Below, piece after piece: positions 54,470 through 64,000 of a stretch of DNA of 64,000 nt. The notes below the pieces were generated by a model. That model had not been told where the DNA came from. It saw only the letters and a program-made list of their open reading frames with translations, and did not search any database. Each line of letters starts with the position of its first letter. Positions within the stretch are counted from its first letter, which is position 1. The DNA is from Polynucleobacter sp. MG-Unter2-18 (GTDB taxonomy: Bacteria; Pseudomonadota; Gammaproteobacteria; Burkholderiales; Burkholderiaceae), in NCBI RefSeq assembly GCF_018687675.1, contig NZ_CP061302.1, positions 1,066,192 to 1,130,191 of the forward strand. The letters are read 5' to 3'. The position numbers and the translations under genes are program-made.

Positions 54470-54994
54470 ATGAATAACATCATCACCGCTTACTCTGAAT
54501 TCCCTTTTTTACTCCTAGTGCGGGATTCTGCGTGGGGAATTGTTTTTCTGATCTTTATATTGGTATTCCATGGCAGCGCCATTAACCATGTCTACATGCG
54601 CTTTGAGCGCCTTACCCGTAACAATCTTGCGAAACAACAATATAACCGCGTCTTCTTTCACTTTTACGCAGCCTTTGTATTTCTAGCCATGTTCCACTTG
54701 CTGGAAATTCTCTTTTGGTCGTTTTTCATTATTGGCTTGGGAATTATGAAAACACCGATTGATGCCCTTCTCTTTGCAGGAAGCTGCTACACAACCGTAG
54801 GCTTTGAGTCAGATACATTGCTTGATGGCTGGAAAAGCTTTGCATTTTTTATCTCATTAAGCGGCCTGTTTTCCTTAGCATGGACCACGTCCGTCATGAT
54901 TGGCATGACTACAGCCTATAAAAACGCTTGGGACCAAAAGTACCGGCACACTAGCGTTTATTTAACAAAATCATCCGTATTCTGCAATGAATAG
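54470..54994 (+). CDS. Two-pore/K+ channel-like membrane protein
   Basis: A 174-residue membrane protein with helices at about 22-42, 63-88 and 122-149. Between the last two lies a pore-loop-like segment PIDALLFAGSCYTTVGFESD. The filter-like TTVGF (108-112) resembles potassium-channel TVGYG but lacks the final Gly. Similar short proteins are annotated as ion-channel (Ion_trans_2-like) in betaproteobacteria. No ligand-binding or RCK domain is attached. Selectivity is not established. A small ORF follows at 55037. Confidence 0.72.
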   Translation: MNNIITAYSEFPFLLLVRDSAWGIVFLIFILVFHGSAINHVYMRFERLTRNNLAKQQYNRVFFHFYAAFVFLAMFHLLEILFWSFFIIGLGIMKTPIDALLFAGSCYTTVGFESDTLLDGWKSFAFFISLSGLFSLAWTTSVMIGMTTAYKNAWDQKYRHTSVYLTKSSVFCNE

Positions 54995-55011
54995 AGTTAG
55001 GGTGTATCATT

Positions 55012-55023
55012 AGGGTTAACCCT
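55012..55023. promoter_or_regulatory. Perfect 12-bp palindrome before a small ORF
   Basis: AGGGTTAACCCT is a perfect 12-bp palindrome between a TATCAT hexamer (55005-55010) and the AAGGAG ribosome site (55025-55030) of the 51-residue ORF. It would overlap the predicted start of transcription (about 55017), a position suited to an operator. No -35 is evident. Confidence 0.4.
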
Positions 55024-55036
55024 TAAGGAGCTCACC

Positions 55037-55192
55037 ATGGCACATTCAAACTCAGTTCAATTTCAACAACCATCAGCTATTAGCTTTAAGCCTTTTCTAG
55101 CAATTAAAGATTTCTTTGTCTTATTAGCGACTGCCTTTAGCGAAGCGAAAGTGATGGAGCAAAAATCACGTAGAACTAGTGGAAATTGGTAA
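55037..55192 (+). CDS. Small protein of unknown function, 51 residues
   Basis: ATG at 55037 with AAGGAG six bases upstream, TAA at 55190-55192. The protein runs MAHSNSVQFQQPSAISFKPF, then LAIKDFFVLLATAFSEA, then a basic tail ending SRRTSGNW. The middle has a hydrophobic stretch (DFFVLLATAF) which could be an amphipathic or short membrane helix. It has a strong ribosome site, a palindrome upstream and an intrinsic terminator 57 bases after the stop. I do not recognise it; a real small protein is likely from the expression signals, not from homology. Confidence 0.65.
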   Translation: MAHSNSVQFQQPSAISFKPFLAIKDFFVLLATAFSEAKVMEQKSRRTSGNW

Positions 55193-55248
55193 TTTATTGC
55201 TGATTTAGCACTGTTTTAGGCCATTTTTGGCCATTTATTAAGAAATGA

Positions 55249-55273
55249 GCCTCTGCATTTTGGAGGCTTTTTT
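55249..55273 (+). terminator. Intrinsic terminator after the small ORF
   Basis: GCCTC (55249-55253) and GAGGC (55263-55267) with a nine-base loop, followed by six T. A second short hairpin with GGCC arms lies just upstream (55219-55232). Confidence 0.8.
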
Positions 55274-55290
55274 CTTTGTCAAAAGCGTCC

Positions 55291-55794
55291 CTAGCGCAAA
55301 ATGTAATAGCCATATACACAGCGTGACCCACCCCGAGAAGGATTGTGGGTATCTTGGATAACCCCATCAATTATAGCAGTTAAGTGCTTAGAAACTTTCA
55401 CAATTAATCTGCCAGAGGGTAGCTCATTTGCCAGTAAGTGCACTTTACAACCAGCGCCAACCTGCATTGTGGGAATCCAATCAAACCCATGGGACAGAAT
55501 GTAATCATGAAAAACATTGCGATGATTGCCGTTACGGGGTGAGGCACCCTTAGCATTGAGCCGTCTAGCCAACTTGTCGTTTCTTTGATCAGCATAGGCC
55601 GCATTAGCAGCACGAAGATCTTCGTAGACCTGCAAATAAGGCAAATGGGCAGCAATAGCAATCGCTCGAACCACGCAGTCACCAGCCCCAGTTTTGAAAC
55701 CTGCAAGCGCCCTACCTCCATCATTCAACTGAAAGCCTAGCTCTTGGCCACGAGCATTAGATGGTCTGGTGAAGAGGTTTAAGAAACTAAACAT
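55291..55794 (-). CDS. Orphan predicted cysteine-hydrolase-fold protein
   Basis: A 167-residue protein without signal peptide. Three conserved-looking blocks form a papain-like pattern: GAGDCVVRAIAIA with C40; VSKHLTAIIDGVI with H137; QDTHNPS with D148, and the end RCVYGYY. Order C-H-D and spacing agree with C39-like or related cysteine peptidases. I recall similar uncharacterised proteins in bacteria and phages with SKHLTAVIDGVIHDTH. A peptidase or amidase function is inference. It stands alone between the terminator of the small ORF and the glcB terminator. Confidence 0.7.
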   Translation of the reverse strand: MFSFLNLFTRPSNARGQELGFQLNDGGRALAGFKTGAGDCVVRAIAIAAHLPYLQVYEDLRAANAAYADQRNDKLARRLNAKGASPRNGNHRNVFHDYILSHGFDWIPTMQVGAGCKVHLLANELPSGRLIVKVSKHLTAIIDGVIQDTHNPSRGGSRCVYGYYILR

Positions 55795-55825
55795 AGAGTG
55801 GTTAGGTGTTTAGATAAGCTCTGAC

Positions 55826-55862
55826 AAAAAGAAAAAATGGACTTGCCATTCGACAAATCCAT
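55826..55862 (-). terminator. Intrinsic terminator of glcB
   Basis: On the minus strand ATGGATTTG (55862-55854) pairs with CAAGTCCAT (55845-55837), nine pairs with one G-U, loop of eight, then TTTTTTC and TTTTTG. Confidence 0.85.
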
Positions 55863-55885
55863 TCTCATTTGCTACTCACTAAAGA

Positions 55886-58102
55886 TTACTTTGCTTGCAC
55901 CTGCTTGACCTTCAACCGCCAAGCATGCAGCAATGGCTCGGTATACCCGTTTGGCTGCTCAAGACCCTTAAAGATCAGATCACTTGCAGCTTGAAAGGCG
56001 GATGAGTCCTTATAGTTTGGCATCATCGGCTTATAGAGGGGATCATCAGCATTTTGAGAATCAACAATAGTAGCCATTCGTTGCATAGCTTCCTCAACTT
56101 CTGCCTTAGTTACATACTTATGTAGCAACCAGTTAGCAATGTGCTGACTAGAAATACGCAATGTTGCGCGATCTTCCATTAAGCCTACGTTATAAATATC
56201 AGGCACCTTAGAGCAACCAACACCTTGGTCAATCCAGCGAACTACATAACCCAAAATACCTTGGCAATTATTGTTCAGGGATTCGCGAATCTCCTCTTTG
56301 GTCCAATCAGGATAGAGCGCAATTGGTACAGTCAAGAGATCATCGATTAAAGCCTCATACTCAGCTGCAGTATCTTGCTTCTCCATCTCCTCTTGGATCT
56401 TTGCCACATCGACCTGGTGATAGTGAATTGCATGCAAAGTAGCAGCGGTAGGCGATGGCACCCAAGCGGTATTAGCTCCAGCTTGAGGATGTGCAGCTTT
56501 TTGCTCAACCATTTCTTTCATGAGATCTGGTGCAGGCCACATGCCCTTACCAATCTGTGCACGACCACGTAGACCGCAATCTAAGCCTGCCAACACGTTA
56601 CGGCGCTCGTAAGCCCCAAACCATTTGGCAATCTTCATTCTGCCTTTGCGAACCATGGCGCCACCATACATACCGGTATGCATCTCATCACCAGTGCGGT
56701 CTAAGAAGCCGGTATTAATAAAGGCAACGCGAGCACCAGCGGCGGCAATAGCAGCTTTAATGTTGACGCTCATACGGCGCTCTTCATCCATGATGCCCAA
56801 CTTCACGGTGTTTTCAGGCAAGCCCAGTAATTTCTCAACCCGACCAAAGAGCTCACCAGCAAATGCCACTTCTTCTGCGCTGTGCATTTTTGGCTTCACA
56901 ATATAGACAGAGCCTTTACGTGTATTGCCAATAGTTTGAGTTGCTGGGCGATTGATGTCATATAAAGCAATCAATACCGTCACGACTGCATCTAAGATGC
57001 CTTCGTAGATTTCCTTACCATCGCCAGTAATGATGGCTGGGTTAGTCATCAAGTGACCAACGTTACGGAGAAACAAGAGTGATCGGCCGTGCAAAGTAAC
57101 AACGCCATCTTTAGCGTTGACTGCGCCAATACCTGCAGTGTAATTACGATCTGCATTGAGTTTACGAGTAAAGGTCTTTCCGCCTTTGCTCACCTCTTCA
57201 ACCAAGGTACCCTTGAGAATGCCTAACCAGTTCTCATAAGCAAGCACTTTGTCATCGCCATCAACAACTGCTACCGAGTCTTCTAGATCCAAAATAGTTG
57301 AGAGCGCAGCTTCAAGCACCACATCATTTACACCAGCAGGATCAGAAGCACCAATGGTTTTAGTCTTATCAATTTGAATATCAATATGAATACCATGATT
57401 GCGCAATAAAACAGATGATGGCGCAGAGGCATCGCCCTGGTAACCAACAAACTGCTTCTCATCTGTCAAACCCGTTGTGCTGCCGTCTTTAAGTTTCACA
57501 GACAGTTTTTTGTCTACTACGCTATAGGCAACTACATCACCATAAGAGGCTTTAGCTAAAGGAGCCGCTTGATCTAAAAACTGACGTGCATAGGCAACGA
57601 CCTTAGCACCACGAATTGGGTTGTAGGCTCCCGCTTTAGTAGCGCCCTCTTCTTCAGAGATCACATCTGTGCCGTACAGGGCATCATACAAAGAGCCCCA
57701 ACGCGCATTCGCCGCATTTAAGGCATAGCGTGCATTGAGCACCGGAACAACTAACTGTGGACCAGCTTGGAGAGCTAGCTCATCATCCACATTCTGAGTA
57801 GTCGCTAAAACTTTAGCAGGCACATCATCGATATAACCAATTTCTTTCAGATACTTGCGATAAGCAGGCATATCTTTGATTGGACCAGGATTAGTTTGAT
57901 GCCATTTATCTAAATCCAATTGCAAGCGATCGCGCTTGGCTAGCAATGCTTCATTTTTTGGGCTTAGATCTTTAACGATCTCGTCAAAACCTTTCCAAAA
58001 GTCTGCGCTGTTAATGCCTGTACCAGGCAAGACTTTATCTTCAATAAAACGGTAAAGCGGTGTAGCTACTTGAAGGCTATTACATTGTGTACGTGCTGTC
58101 AT
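55886..58102 (-). CDS. glcB: Malate synthase G
   Basis: A 738-residue monomeric malate synthase condensing glyoxylate and acetyl-CoA to malate. The ATG at 58102 gives [12 protein letters not shown]; a TTG at 58120 would add six residues. The family's TIM barrel segments are present: [51 protein letters not shown] and [21 protein letters not shown]. Length matches the G isoform (E. coli 723), used for glycolate/glyoxylate assimilation. Isocitrate lyase is not in the window. An intrinsic terminator follows. Confidence 0.97.
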   Translation of the reverse strand: MTARTQCNSLQVATPLYRFIEDKVLPGTGINSADFWKGFDEIVKDLSPKNEALLAKRDRLQLDLDKWHQTNPGPIKDMPAYRKYLKEIGYIDDVPAKVLATTQNVDDELALQAGPQLVVPVLNARYALNAANARWGSLYDALYGTDVISEEEGATKAGAYNPIRGAKVVAYARQFLDQAAPLAKASYGDVVAYSVVDKKLSVKLKDGSTTGLTDEKQFVGYQGDASAPSSVLLRNHGIHIDIQIDKTKTIGASDPAGVNDVVLEAALSTILDLEDSVAVVDGDDKVLAYENWLGILKGTLVEEVSKGGKTFTRKLNADRNYTAGIGAVNAKDGVVTLHGRSLLFLRNVGHLMTNPAIITGDGKEIYEGILDAVVTVLIALYDINRPATQTIGNTRKGSVYIVKPKMHSAEEVAFAGELFGRVEKLLGLPENTVKLGIMDEERRMSVNIKAAIAAAGARVAFINTGFLDRTGDEMHTGMYGGAMVRKGRMKIAKWFGAYERRNVLAGLDCGLRGRAQIGKGMWPAPDLMKEMVEQKAAHPQAGANTAWVPSPTAATLHAIHYHQVDVAKIQEEMEKQDTAAEYEALIDDLLTVPIALYPDWTKEEIRESLNNNCQGILGYVVRWIDQGVGCSKVPDIYNVGLMEDRATLRISSQHIANWLLHKYVTKAEVEEAMQRMATIVDSQNADDPLYKPMMPNYKDSSAFQAASDLIFKGLEQPNGYTEPLLHAWRLKVKQVQAK

Positions 58103-58163
58103 TTCTAAATCCCAAAGCAAATGTGTAAATTAAATATAAAAAGTTGAAAAAGGAAGTGCTTTA

Positions 58164-59531
<1,368 letters not shown>

Positions 59532-59555
59532 TTAGTGTGTTGTTAATAAAGCCGA

Positions 59556-60719
59556 TTACTTCTTTTTTACCACCCATGCGCTATCTTGCTTTACTAACTC
59601 ACGATCACAAAGATATTCGGCGGTTTCTACATCATCACCGCCAAGCGTCTGGATGACCACTTCACCAGCATTGCGTAACTCGGCAATCTTGCCAGCAAGT
59701 CCAGCCTCCAAAGTCCAAGGCGCTACGATAGCGGGTTTTCTTTGCGCTACAGGCGCAAGATTAGCCAAGGTCAATAAATCCATTGAAAAGCCAGTCGCAG
59801 GACGGGATCGTCCAAATGCCTGACCAACGTGATCGTATCTGCCGCCTCTAGCAATTGGCTGTGGCAACTGATCAACATAAGCAGCAAACATCACGCCGCT
59901 GTGATATTGATATCCACGCAAATCGGCCAGATCGATACTGAGCTCAACATTACCTGGAAGGGCATTAGTTTCTGCAGCCAAATTTTCCAATTGGGCCAAG
60001 GCCTCATCAATCAATGGATGTTTCGGCAAAGACTTTCTAGCGCCAGCTAATACTTGAGCACAGGGACCATTTAATTCAGTAAGAGCCATTAAAGCTTCAG
60101 CGGACTTGGTCGGCAAGCATTTAGACCAATTCGCCAAGCGTGGGCGATCTTTGCTTTGCAACAAGCTATACAGAGCTTCAACATCACCCTTGTCTTTAAC
60201 TTGCCCATCCAGAATGCCTTCGAGCACACCCGCATGCGAAAGATCAAGGTACACCTTATTCAGCCCTGCCACACGCAAAGTTTCTAGCAGTAAAGAAACT
60301 GCCTCGAAATCCGCTTCCCAAGTAGCGCATCCATAAATCTCTGCGCCCAGTTGCAATTCTTCGCGAGCAGAGCTACCCACTGGAGTACGAGCATGAGCAA
60401 CAGAGCCCGCATAGCAAAGGCGGGTTACGCCCTTACGATTAAGTAAGTGGGCATCAATACGCGCAACTTGCGGAGTCATATCGGCACGCAGGCCCAATGT
60501 TCGGCCAGATAACTGATCAACCAATTTAAATGTTTGCAAATTCAGATCTGAACCAGTGCCAGTAAGCAAAGAATCTAGGAACTCCAATATAGGCGGAGCA
60601 ACTAGTTCATAGCCATAGGATTGATACAAATCCAAAATGGCGCGACGCAGTGTTTCAACCTTGCGAGCCTCGGCTGGCAAAACATCAGCAATATCTTCAG
60701 GAAGTAACCAGCGATTCAT
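59556..60719 (-). CDS. hisZ: ATP phosphoribosyltransferase regulatory subunit
   Basis: A 387-residue HisRS paralogue that partners the short HisG in the first step of histidine synthesis. It matches His[22 protein letters not shown], the HisRS-like motif 2 region [16 protein letters not shown], and the shortened C-terminus without the anticodon-binding domain of HisRS. I chose the ATG at 60719, which gives [14 protein letters not shown]; an ATG at 60731 adds four residues. Its presence predicts a short HisG elsewhere. The gene follows hflC closely (18 bases). Confidence 0.93.
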   Translation of the reverse strand: MNRWLLPEDIADVLPAEARKVETLRRAILDLYQSYGYELVAPPILEFLDSLLTGTGSDLNLQTFKLVDQLSGRTLGLRADMTPQVARIDAHLLNRKGVTRLCYAGSVAHARTPVGSSAREELQLGAEIYGCATWEADFEAVSLLLETLRVAGLNKVYLDLSHAGVLEGILDGQVKDKGDVEALYSLLQSKDRPRLANWSKCLPTKSAEALMALTELNGPCAQVLAGARKSLPKHPLIDEALAQLENLAAETNALPGNVELSIDLADLRGYQYHSGVMFAAYVDQLPQPIARGGRYDHVGQAFGRSRPATGFSMDLLTLANLAPVAQRKPAIVAPWTLEAGLAGKIAELRNAGEVVIQTLGGDDVETAEYLCDRELVKQDSAWVVKKK

Positions 60720-60737
60720 GATTTGCAACATTCACTC

Positions 60738-61610
60738 TTAATTTTTTTTGTTCATGAATTTAAAGAACTCGCCATTAGGTTCAACCACCATCACGTCCCT
60801 CTTATCCTTGAAGGAACTTCGGTAGGCCTGAAGACTCTGATAGAACTGAGCAAACTGAGGATCGCGTCCAAATGCATCGGCATATAAAGCGGTTGCTTTA
60901 GCATCACCAGAACCTTTAATTTTCTGCGCTTCACGATAGGCTTCAGCCAAAATCGTGTCACGTTGACGCTCTGCATTAGCGCGAATCTTGTCTGACTCTG
61001 CGGCACCGGTGGAGCGCAACTCATTAGCAACGCGTTTACGCTCCGCTTCCATCCGTCGGTAGACGGAGTCGCTGATTTCAGCCAAGAGATCTACGCGCTT
61101 GAGGCGAACGTCAACTATTTCAACGCCGATATCAGATGCATCATCAGCTACCTTTTTACGAATGCCCTGCATCACTTGTTCACGTTGATCTGAAATGATC
61201 TCTCTAACTGTGCGTTTGGTGAATTCTTCGTTTAAGGCAGAGCGCACTAACTGAGTTAAGCGATCCTGTGCCAAGCGTTCATCACCTTTAAAGCTAACAA
61301 AGAACTTGCGAGGATCAACAATGCGCCACTTCACATAAGAATCTACCAAGAGGTTTTTCTTCTCAGAAGTAATAAAGCGCTCCGCTTCCGGAGTATCAAT
61401 CGTCAAAATACGACGATCAAAAAAGCGTACGTTTTCAAAAGGCGCTGGAAGCTTAGCTTGCAAGCCAGGCTGCTCAATTACCCGCACAATTTGCCCGAAT
61501 GAAAACACCACTGCGTAGTTACGCTGATCGACTACAAAAATACTAGAAGTCAGTACATAGAAAAGGCCGATCAGACCAGCTATAGCGGCTAAGAGACGAT
61601 TTGCATTCAT
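60738..61610 (-). CDS. hflC: HflC, SPFH-family modulator of FtsH protease
   Basis: A 290-residue inner-membrane protein. An N-terminal signal anchor spans residues 6-24 (LLAAIAGLIGLFYVLTSSIF), followed by the periplasmic SPFH/band 7 domain (VVDQRNYAVVFSFGQI, DERLAQDRLTQLVRSALNEE) and a C-terminal coiled-coil (YRRMEAERKRVANELRS and RANAERQRDTILAEA). It forms the HflKC ring that surrounds and restrains FtsH. Its start overlaps the hflK stop (TAATG). Confidence 0.96.
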   Translation of the reverse strand: MNANRLLAAIAGLIGLFYVLTSSIFVVDQRNYAVVFSFGQIVRVIEQPGLQAKLPAPFENVRFFDRRILTIDTPEAERFITSEKKNLLVDSYVKWRIVDPRKFFVSFKGDERLAQDRLTQLVRSALNEEFTKRTVREIISDQREQVMQGIRKKVADDASDIGVEIVDVRLKRVDLLAEISDSVYRRMEAERKRVANELRSTGAAESDKIRANAERQRDTILAEAYREAQKIKGSGDAKATALYADAFGRDPQFAQFYQSLQAYRSSFKDKRDVMVVEPNGEFFKFMNKKN

Positions 61611-63124
61611 TATCTTGCATCCCCTCTATCACGGTTTCTCAGGCCGTCACGTTTTTCGGAAGCACCAATGCCTGAGGTGTTGCTTGGGCTTGGGCTAGTT
61701 GTATTGTTACTAAATGGCGCTGCTGGATTGCCCGTCGCACCACCCACGGTTACAGATCCAGTAGGCGTTGTAGCTGGCGCCTGACCAGTAGCGACTTGCG
61801 TGCTTTCTGCGCTGACTTGGGCAATGATTTTATCCAGAGGCAAATACAGCATGCTGTTGCTCTTTGTAGTGTCTACCAAAACTTTAGACACGTTGTTATA
61901 CATCTCTCGCATGCTATCAATGTACATACGGTCACGCGTCACGCCAGGCGCTTTTGCATACTCAGTCTGGACTTGCTTGAAGCGATTTGCATCACCCTCT
62001 GCGGTTGCGACTACTCTAGCCTTATATCCTTCGGCTTCTTGAATGAGTCGATCAGCCGTACCCTTTGCACGTGGAATGATGTCGTTCGCATATGCCTGAC
62101 CTTCACTCTTCAGGCGCTCCTGATCTTGGCCGGCCTTGACAGCATCATCAAATGAAGCTTGTACTTGCTCAGGCGGCTGAACGTTTTGAACAGTCACGCT
62201 GGTCACATAAATACCGGTTTTATAACTATCCAGAATTTTCTGTATCGAGGCAGCTAAATCAATTGCAATCTTTTCGCGACCTTCATACAAAACGGTATCC
62301 ATCTTGCTACGCGCCACAATTTCACGTACTGCAGTTTCCGCAGCTTGAACCACGGTGGTATCGGGATCGCGATTATTAAACAAATAGTCAGTTGGATCTT
62401 TTAAGCGGTACTGAACTGCAAAACGCACATCAATGATGTTTTCGTCTTCAGTGAGCATGGAAGTGTCTTTTTGATTAGTTGCTTTAATCAAAATGGAACG
62501 ACCAACCTCGACAGAACGCACTCCCGAGACGTTGACGATTTGCTCAGTCTGCACGGGCCAAGGCATGCGCCAGTTAATACCAGGACCTGCGGTGTAAGCA
62601 TACTTACCAAAAGTGGTAACCACGCCTGACTGGCCTTCTTGAATGATGTAGAAACCACTAAAAATCCACAGCACTACTACGCCGCCTGCAGCCATGATCA
62701 CTGTGAATTTGGAACCAAAGGGGTTAGTGAAATTAAAGTTGGGCACATTAAAACCACCGCCGCCATTGCCACTGCCGTTGCCGCCACCGTTGCCACGTTG
62801 TGATGGCGGAGGAATATCAGCACTGTTTGGCTTATTCGCTGGTGCGCCTGATGTGGAACCTGGCTTTTTCTTACCGCCAAAGATTCCGCTTAGGCGATCA
62901 TTAAAGTCACGCCATAACTCATCTAAGTCTGGAGGGCCATTTGGTCGCGCAGGCTGATTTTGAGGTTGAGTTTCAACAGGCTTATCTGACCCCGGATTTG
63001 CAGGATCTCCTTTTGGAGCCTGATCAGAACCTTGACCCTCTTTAGCATCTTTAGATCCGCTACCAGGTTGGCTATTACCCCAGCCTGGATCATTGATCGA
63101 AAACAGTTCGAGAAATTTACGCAT
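61610..63124 (-). CDS. hflK: HflK, SPFH-family modulator of FtsH protease
   Basis: A 504-residue partner of HflC. The cytosolic N-terminus (1-135) is rich in Gly, Pro, Asn and Ser, including a glycine-rich GNGGGNGSGNGGGGF stretch; a membrane segment is at about 140-160; then the SPFH domain (IIQEGQSGVVTTFGKYAYTAGPG, DENIIDVRFAVQYRLKDP) and the coiled-coil region. The C-terminus is Thr/Ser/Pro-rich and ends RDGLRNRDRGDAR. It is longer than E. coli HflK (419), mainly in the N- and C-terminal low-complexity parts. Start overlaps the hflX stop by eight bases. Confidence 0.95.
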   Translation of the reverse strand: MRKFLELFSINDPGWGNSQPGSGSKDAKEGQGSDQAPKGDPANPGSDKPVETQPQNQPARPNGPPDLDELWRDFNDRLSGIFGGKKKPGSTSGAPANKPNSADIPPPSQRGNGGGNGSGNGGGGFNVPNFNFTNPFGSKFTVIMAAGGVVVLWIFSGFYIIQEGQSGVVTTFGKYAYTAGPGINWRMPWPVQTEQIVNVSGVRSVEVGRSILIKATNQKDTSMLTEDENIIDVRFAVQYRLKDPTDYLFNNRDPDTTVVQAAETAVREIVARSKMDTVLYEGREKIAIDLAASIQKILDSYKTGIYVTSVTVQNVQPPEQVQASFDDAVKAGQDQERLKSEGQAYANDIIPRAKGTADRLIQEAEGYKARVVATAEGDANRFKQVQTEYAKAPGVTRDRMYIDSMREMYNNVSKVLVDTTKSNSMLYLPLDKIIAQVSAESTQVATGQAPATTPTGSVTVGGATGNPAAPFSNNTTSPSPSNTSGIGASEKRDGLRNRDRGDAR

Positions 63125-64000
63125 CGTTTGGTGAGTACTTACGGTTAGGTATCGGATTAAATTCGGAAGTTTCTGGTCGTTCTGGTAAAGGAGCTAAAAA
63201 CTCGTCTGGGTTCATTTGAACTTTGGCGCGATTCTGCTCGACCCTTATTCTATCAGTCATTTGAGAGCATTCAGCAAGGGCTGAGCGCAATAAATCAAGG
63301 CCTAGGCCAGTTCTGGCAGAGAGGAAAACCTGGCTCGGAATTCCCTCAGAATCGCGAGTCAGGACAGCCCCTTCCGTAAAGGTCTGGGGCATCTGATCAA
63401 TCTTGTTCATGATCTCGATACGGGGGATGTCATCGGCCCCAATTTCCCGTAAAACAGCCTCTACTTCGGCCTTTTGCTCCCTTGCGACTGGGCTACAGGC
63501 GTCAATCACGTGCAGAATCAGATCTGCATGAATCGTTTCATCCAAGGTAGCCCTAAATGCCTCCACCAGTTGGTGCGGTAACTCACGGATGAAACCTACG
63601 GTATCGGAAACCACTATTGAACCCACACCGTCTAAATGGACTTTACGGGAGGTTGTATCCAGGGTTGCAAATAACTGATCTGCCGCATAAGTCCCTGCTT
63701 TTGTAAGGGCATTAAACAAGGTGGATTTACCGGCGTTGGTGTAACCCACCAGCGAAACTGAAAAGACATCCTTGCGATTGCGGGCTCTTCTTTGGGTTCT
63801 TTGCTGGCGCTGAAGCTTCTCCAACTCCAGCTCTAGACGCTTCGCCTTGGTCGCCAGCATTCGTCGGTCTAACTCCATCTGAGTTTCACCAGGACCGCCA
63901 CGCACACCAATACCGCCCCGTTGACGCTCTAAGTGACTCCAGGCACGCACTAATCTAGACATGCGGTAGCGAACCTGGGCTAACTCAACCTGCGTTTTAC
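63117..64000 (-). CDS. hflX: GTPase HflX, 5' truncated
   Basis: The 3' 884 bases of the ribosome-splitting GTPase HflX; the frame is open through the window edge (QVELAQVRYRMSRLVRAW before residue 15 of the visible start). Motifs: GIGVRGGPGETQMELDRR, an HflX-specific linker; G1 GYTNAGKST; G2 ATLDTTSR; G3 DTVGFIRELP; G4 NKID; and SARTGLGL. It lies upstream of hflK with an eight-base overlap. Upstream hfq is expected off the edge by family synteny. Confidence 0.95.
   Translation of the reverse strand, partial: KTQVELAQVRYRMSRLVRAWSHLERQRGGIGVRGGPGETQMELDRRMLATKAKRLELELEKLQRQQRTQRRARNRKDVFSVSLVGYTNAGKSTLFNALTKAGTYAADQLFATLDTTSRKVHLDGVGSIVVSDTVGFIRELPHQLVEAFRATLDETIHADLILHVIDACSPVAREQKAEVEAVLREIGADDIPRIEIMNKIDQMPQTFTEGAVLTRDSEGIPSQVFLSARTGLGLDLLRSALAECSQMTDRIRVEQNRAKVQMNPDEFLAPLPERPETSEFNPIPNRKYSPNDA

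Noticed and set aside
59556..60719. Histidyl-tRNA synthetase
   Set aside because: The protein resembles HisRS but lacks the anticodon-binding C-terminal domain and has the HisZ N-terminus; its position between hflC and purA is that of hisZ.
61796..62155. A 119-codon plus-strand ORF
   Set aside because: Antisense to hflK coiled-coil coding sequence; no independent signals.
62745..62800. A tandem repeat or microsatellite
   Set aside because: The repeated triplets encode the glycine/asparagine-rich N-terminus of HflK and are explained by that protein.

Overview
The window looks like the core chromosome of a small-genome betaproteobacterium of the Burkholderiaceae; a freshwater Polynucleobacter-type organism fits best. 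I infer this from gene order (hflX-hflK-hflC-hisZ-purA, aceE-aceF-lpdA with a lipoyl-E3 fusion, ntrB/ntrC next to glnA), a phasin gene, the moderate-to-low GC content and very tight packing. No search was run, so the genus is an inference. I see no insertion sequence, prophage, CRISPR array, rRNA or replication origin. There is one tRNA gene, and no gap longer than 300 bases lacks a gene.

Layout. 1-11734, mostly + strand: a broken aminotransferase, a YfcG-like GST, 3-hydroxybutyryl-CoA dehydrogenase, RarA, a DsbA-fold isomerase, a periplasmic cyclophilin, a PabB-PabC fusion, a Nudix hydrolase, both N-degron aminoacyl transferases (aat, bpt), pyrD and an IclR regulator. 11763-20500: a PBP7-type endopeptidase, a DMT exporter, a phasin and the pyruvate dehydrogenase operon on the minus strand. 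20704-29397: a PAS sensor kinase and FixJ-type regulator divergent from aceE, then folD, prlC, an apparently exported methyltransferase and an APC permease. 29439-39038, minus strand: xthA, ntrC, ntrB, glnA (with a sigma54-like promoter and two NtrC boxes), a CinA-like protein, an EI24 protein, a fatty acid hydroxylase, a polysaccharide deacetylase and a beta-propeller protein. 39098-50535: hrpA, argA, yggX, rpiA, tal, trxC, rlmB and rnr. 50680-54374: tRNA-Leu(CAG), a tautomerase, a class II aldolase, an unknown protein, a dienelactone hydrolase and an MFS transporter. 54470-58102: an ion-channel-like protein, a 51-residue small protein, a Cys-His-Asp domain protein and malate synthase G. 58164-64000: purA, hisZ, hflC, hflK and the start-truncated hflX.

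How the genes fit together. Central carbon supply (pyruvate dehydrogenase, malate synthase G, 3-hydroxybutyryl-CoA dehydrogenase, phasin, rpiA, tal) sits beside nitrogen control (NtrBC, GlnA, ArgA), nucleotide and folate synthesis (PyrD, PurA, FolD, PabBC), RNA metabolism (HrpA, RNase R, RlmB) and protein quality control (Aat/Bpt, HflKC, PrlC).

The strongest undescribed candidate is a free-standing structured RNA between yggX and rpiA (about 44944-45110). It has its own good promoter, five successive hairpins and an intrinsic terminator, and no downstream gene on its strand. Also notable are an NtrC whose sigma54-contact loop reads GAFPGA instead of GAFTGA although a sigma54/NtrC-type glnA promoter is present, two promoters placed for leaderless transcripts (the IclR gene and argA), an orphan predicted cysteine hydrolase, and a small conserved-looking ORF behind a perfect 12-bp palindrome.
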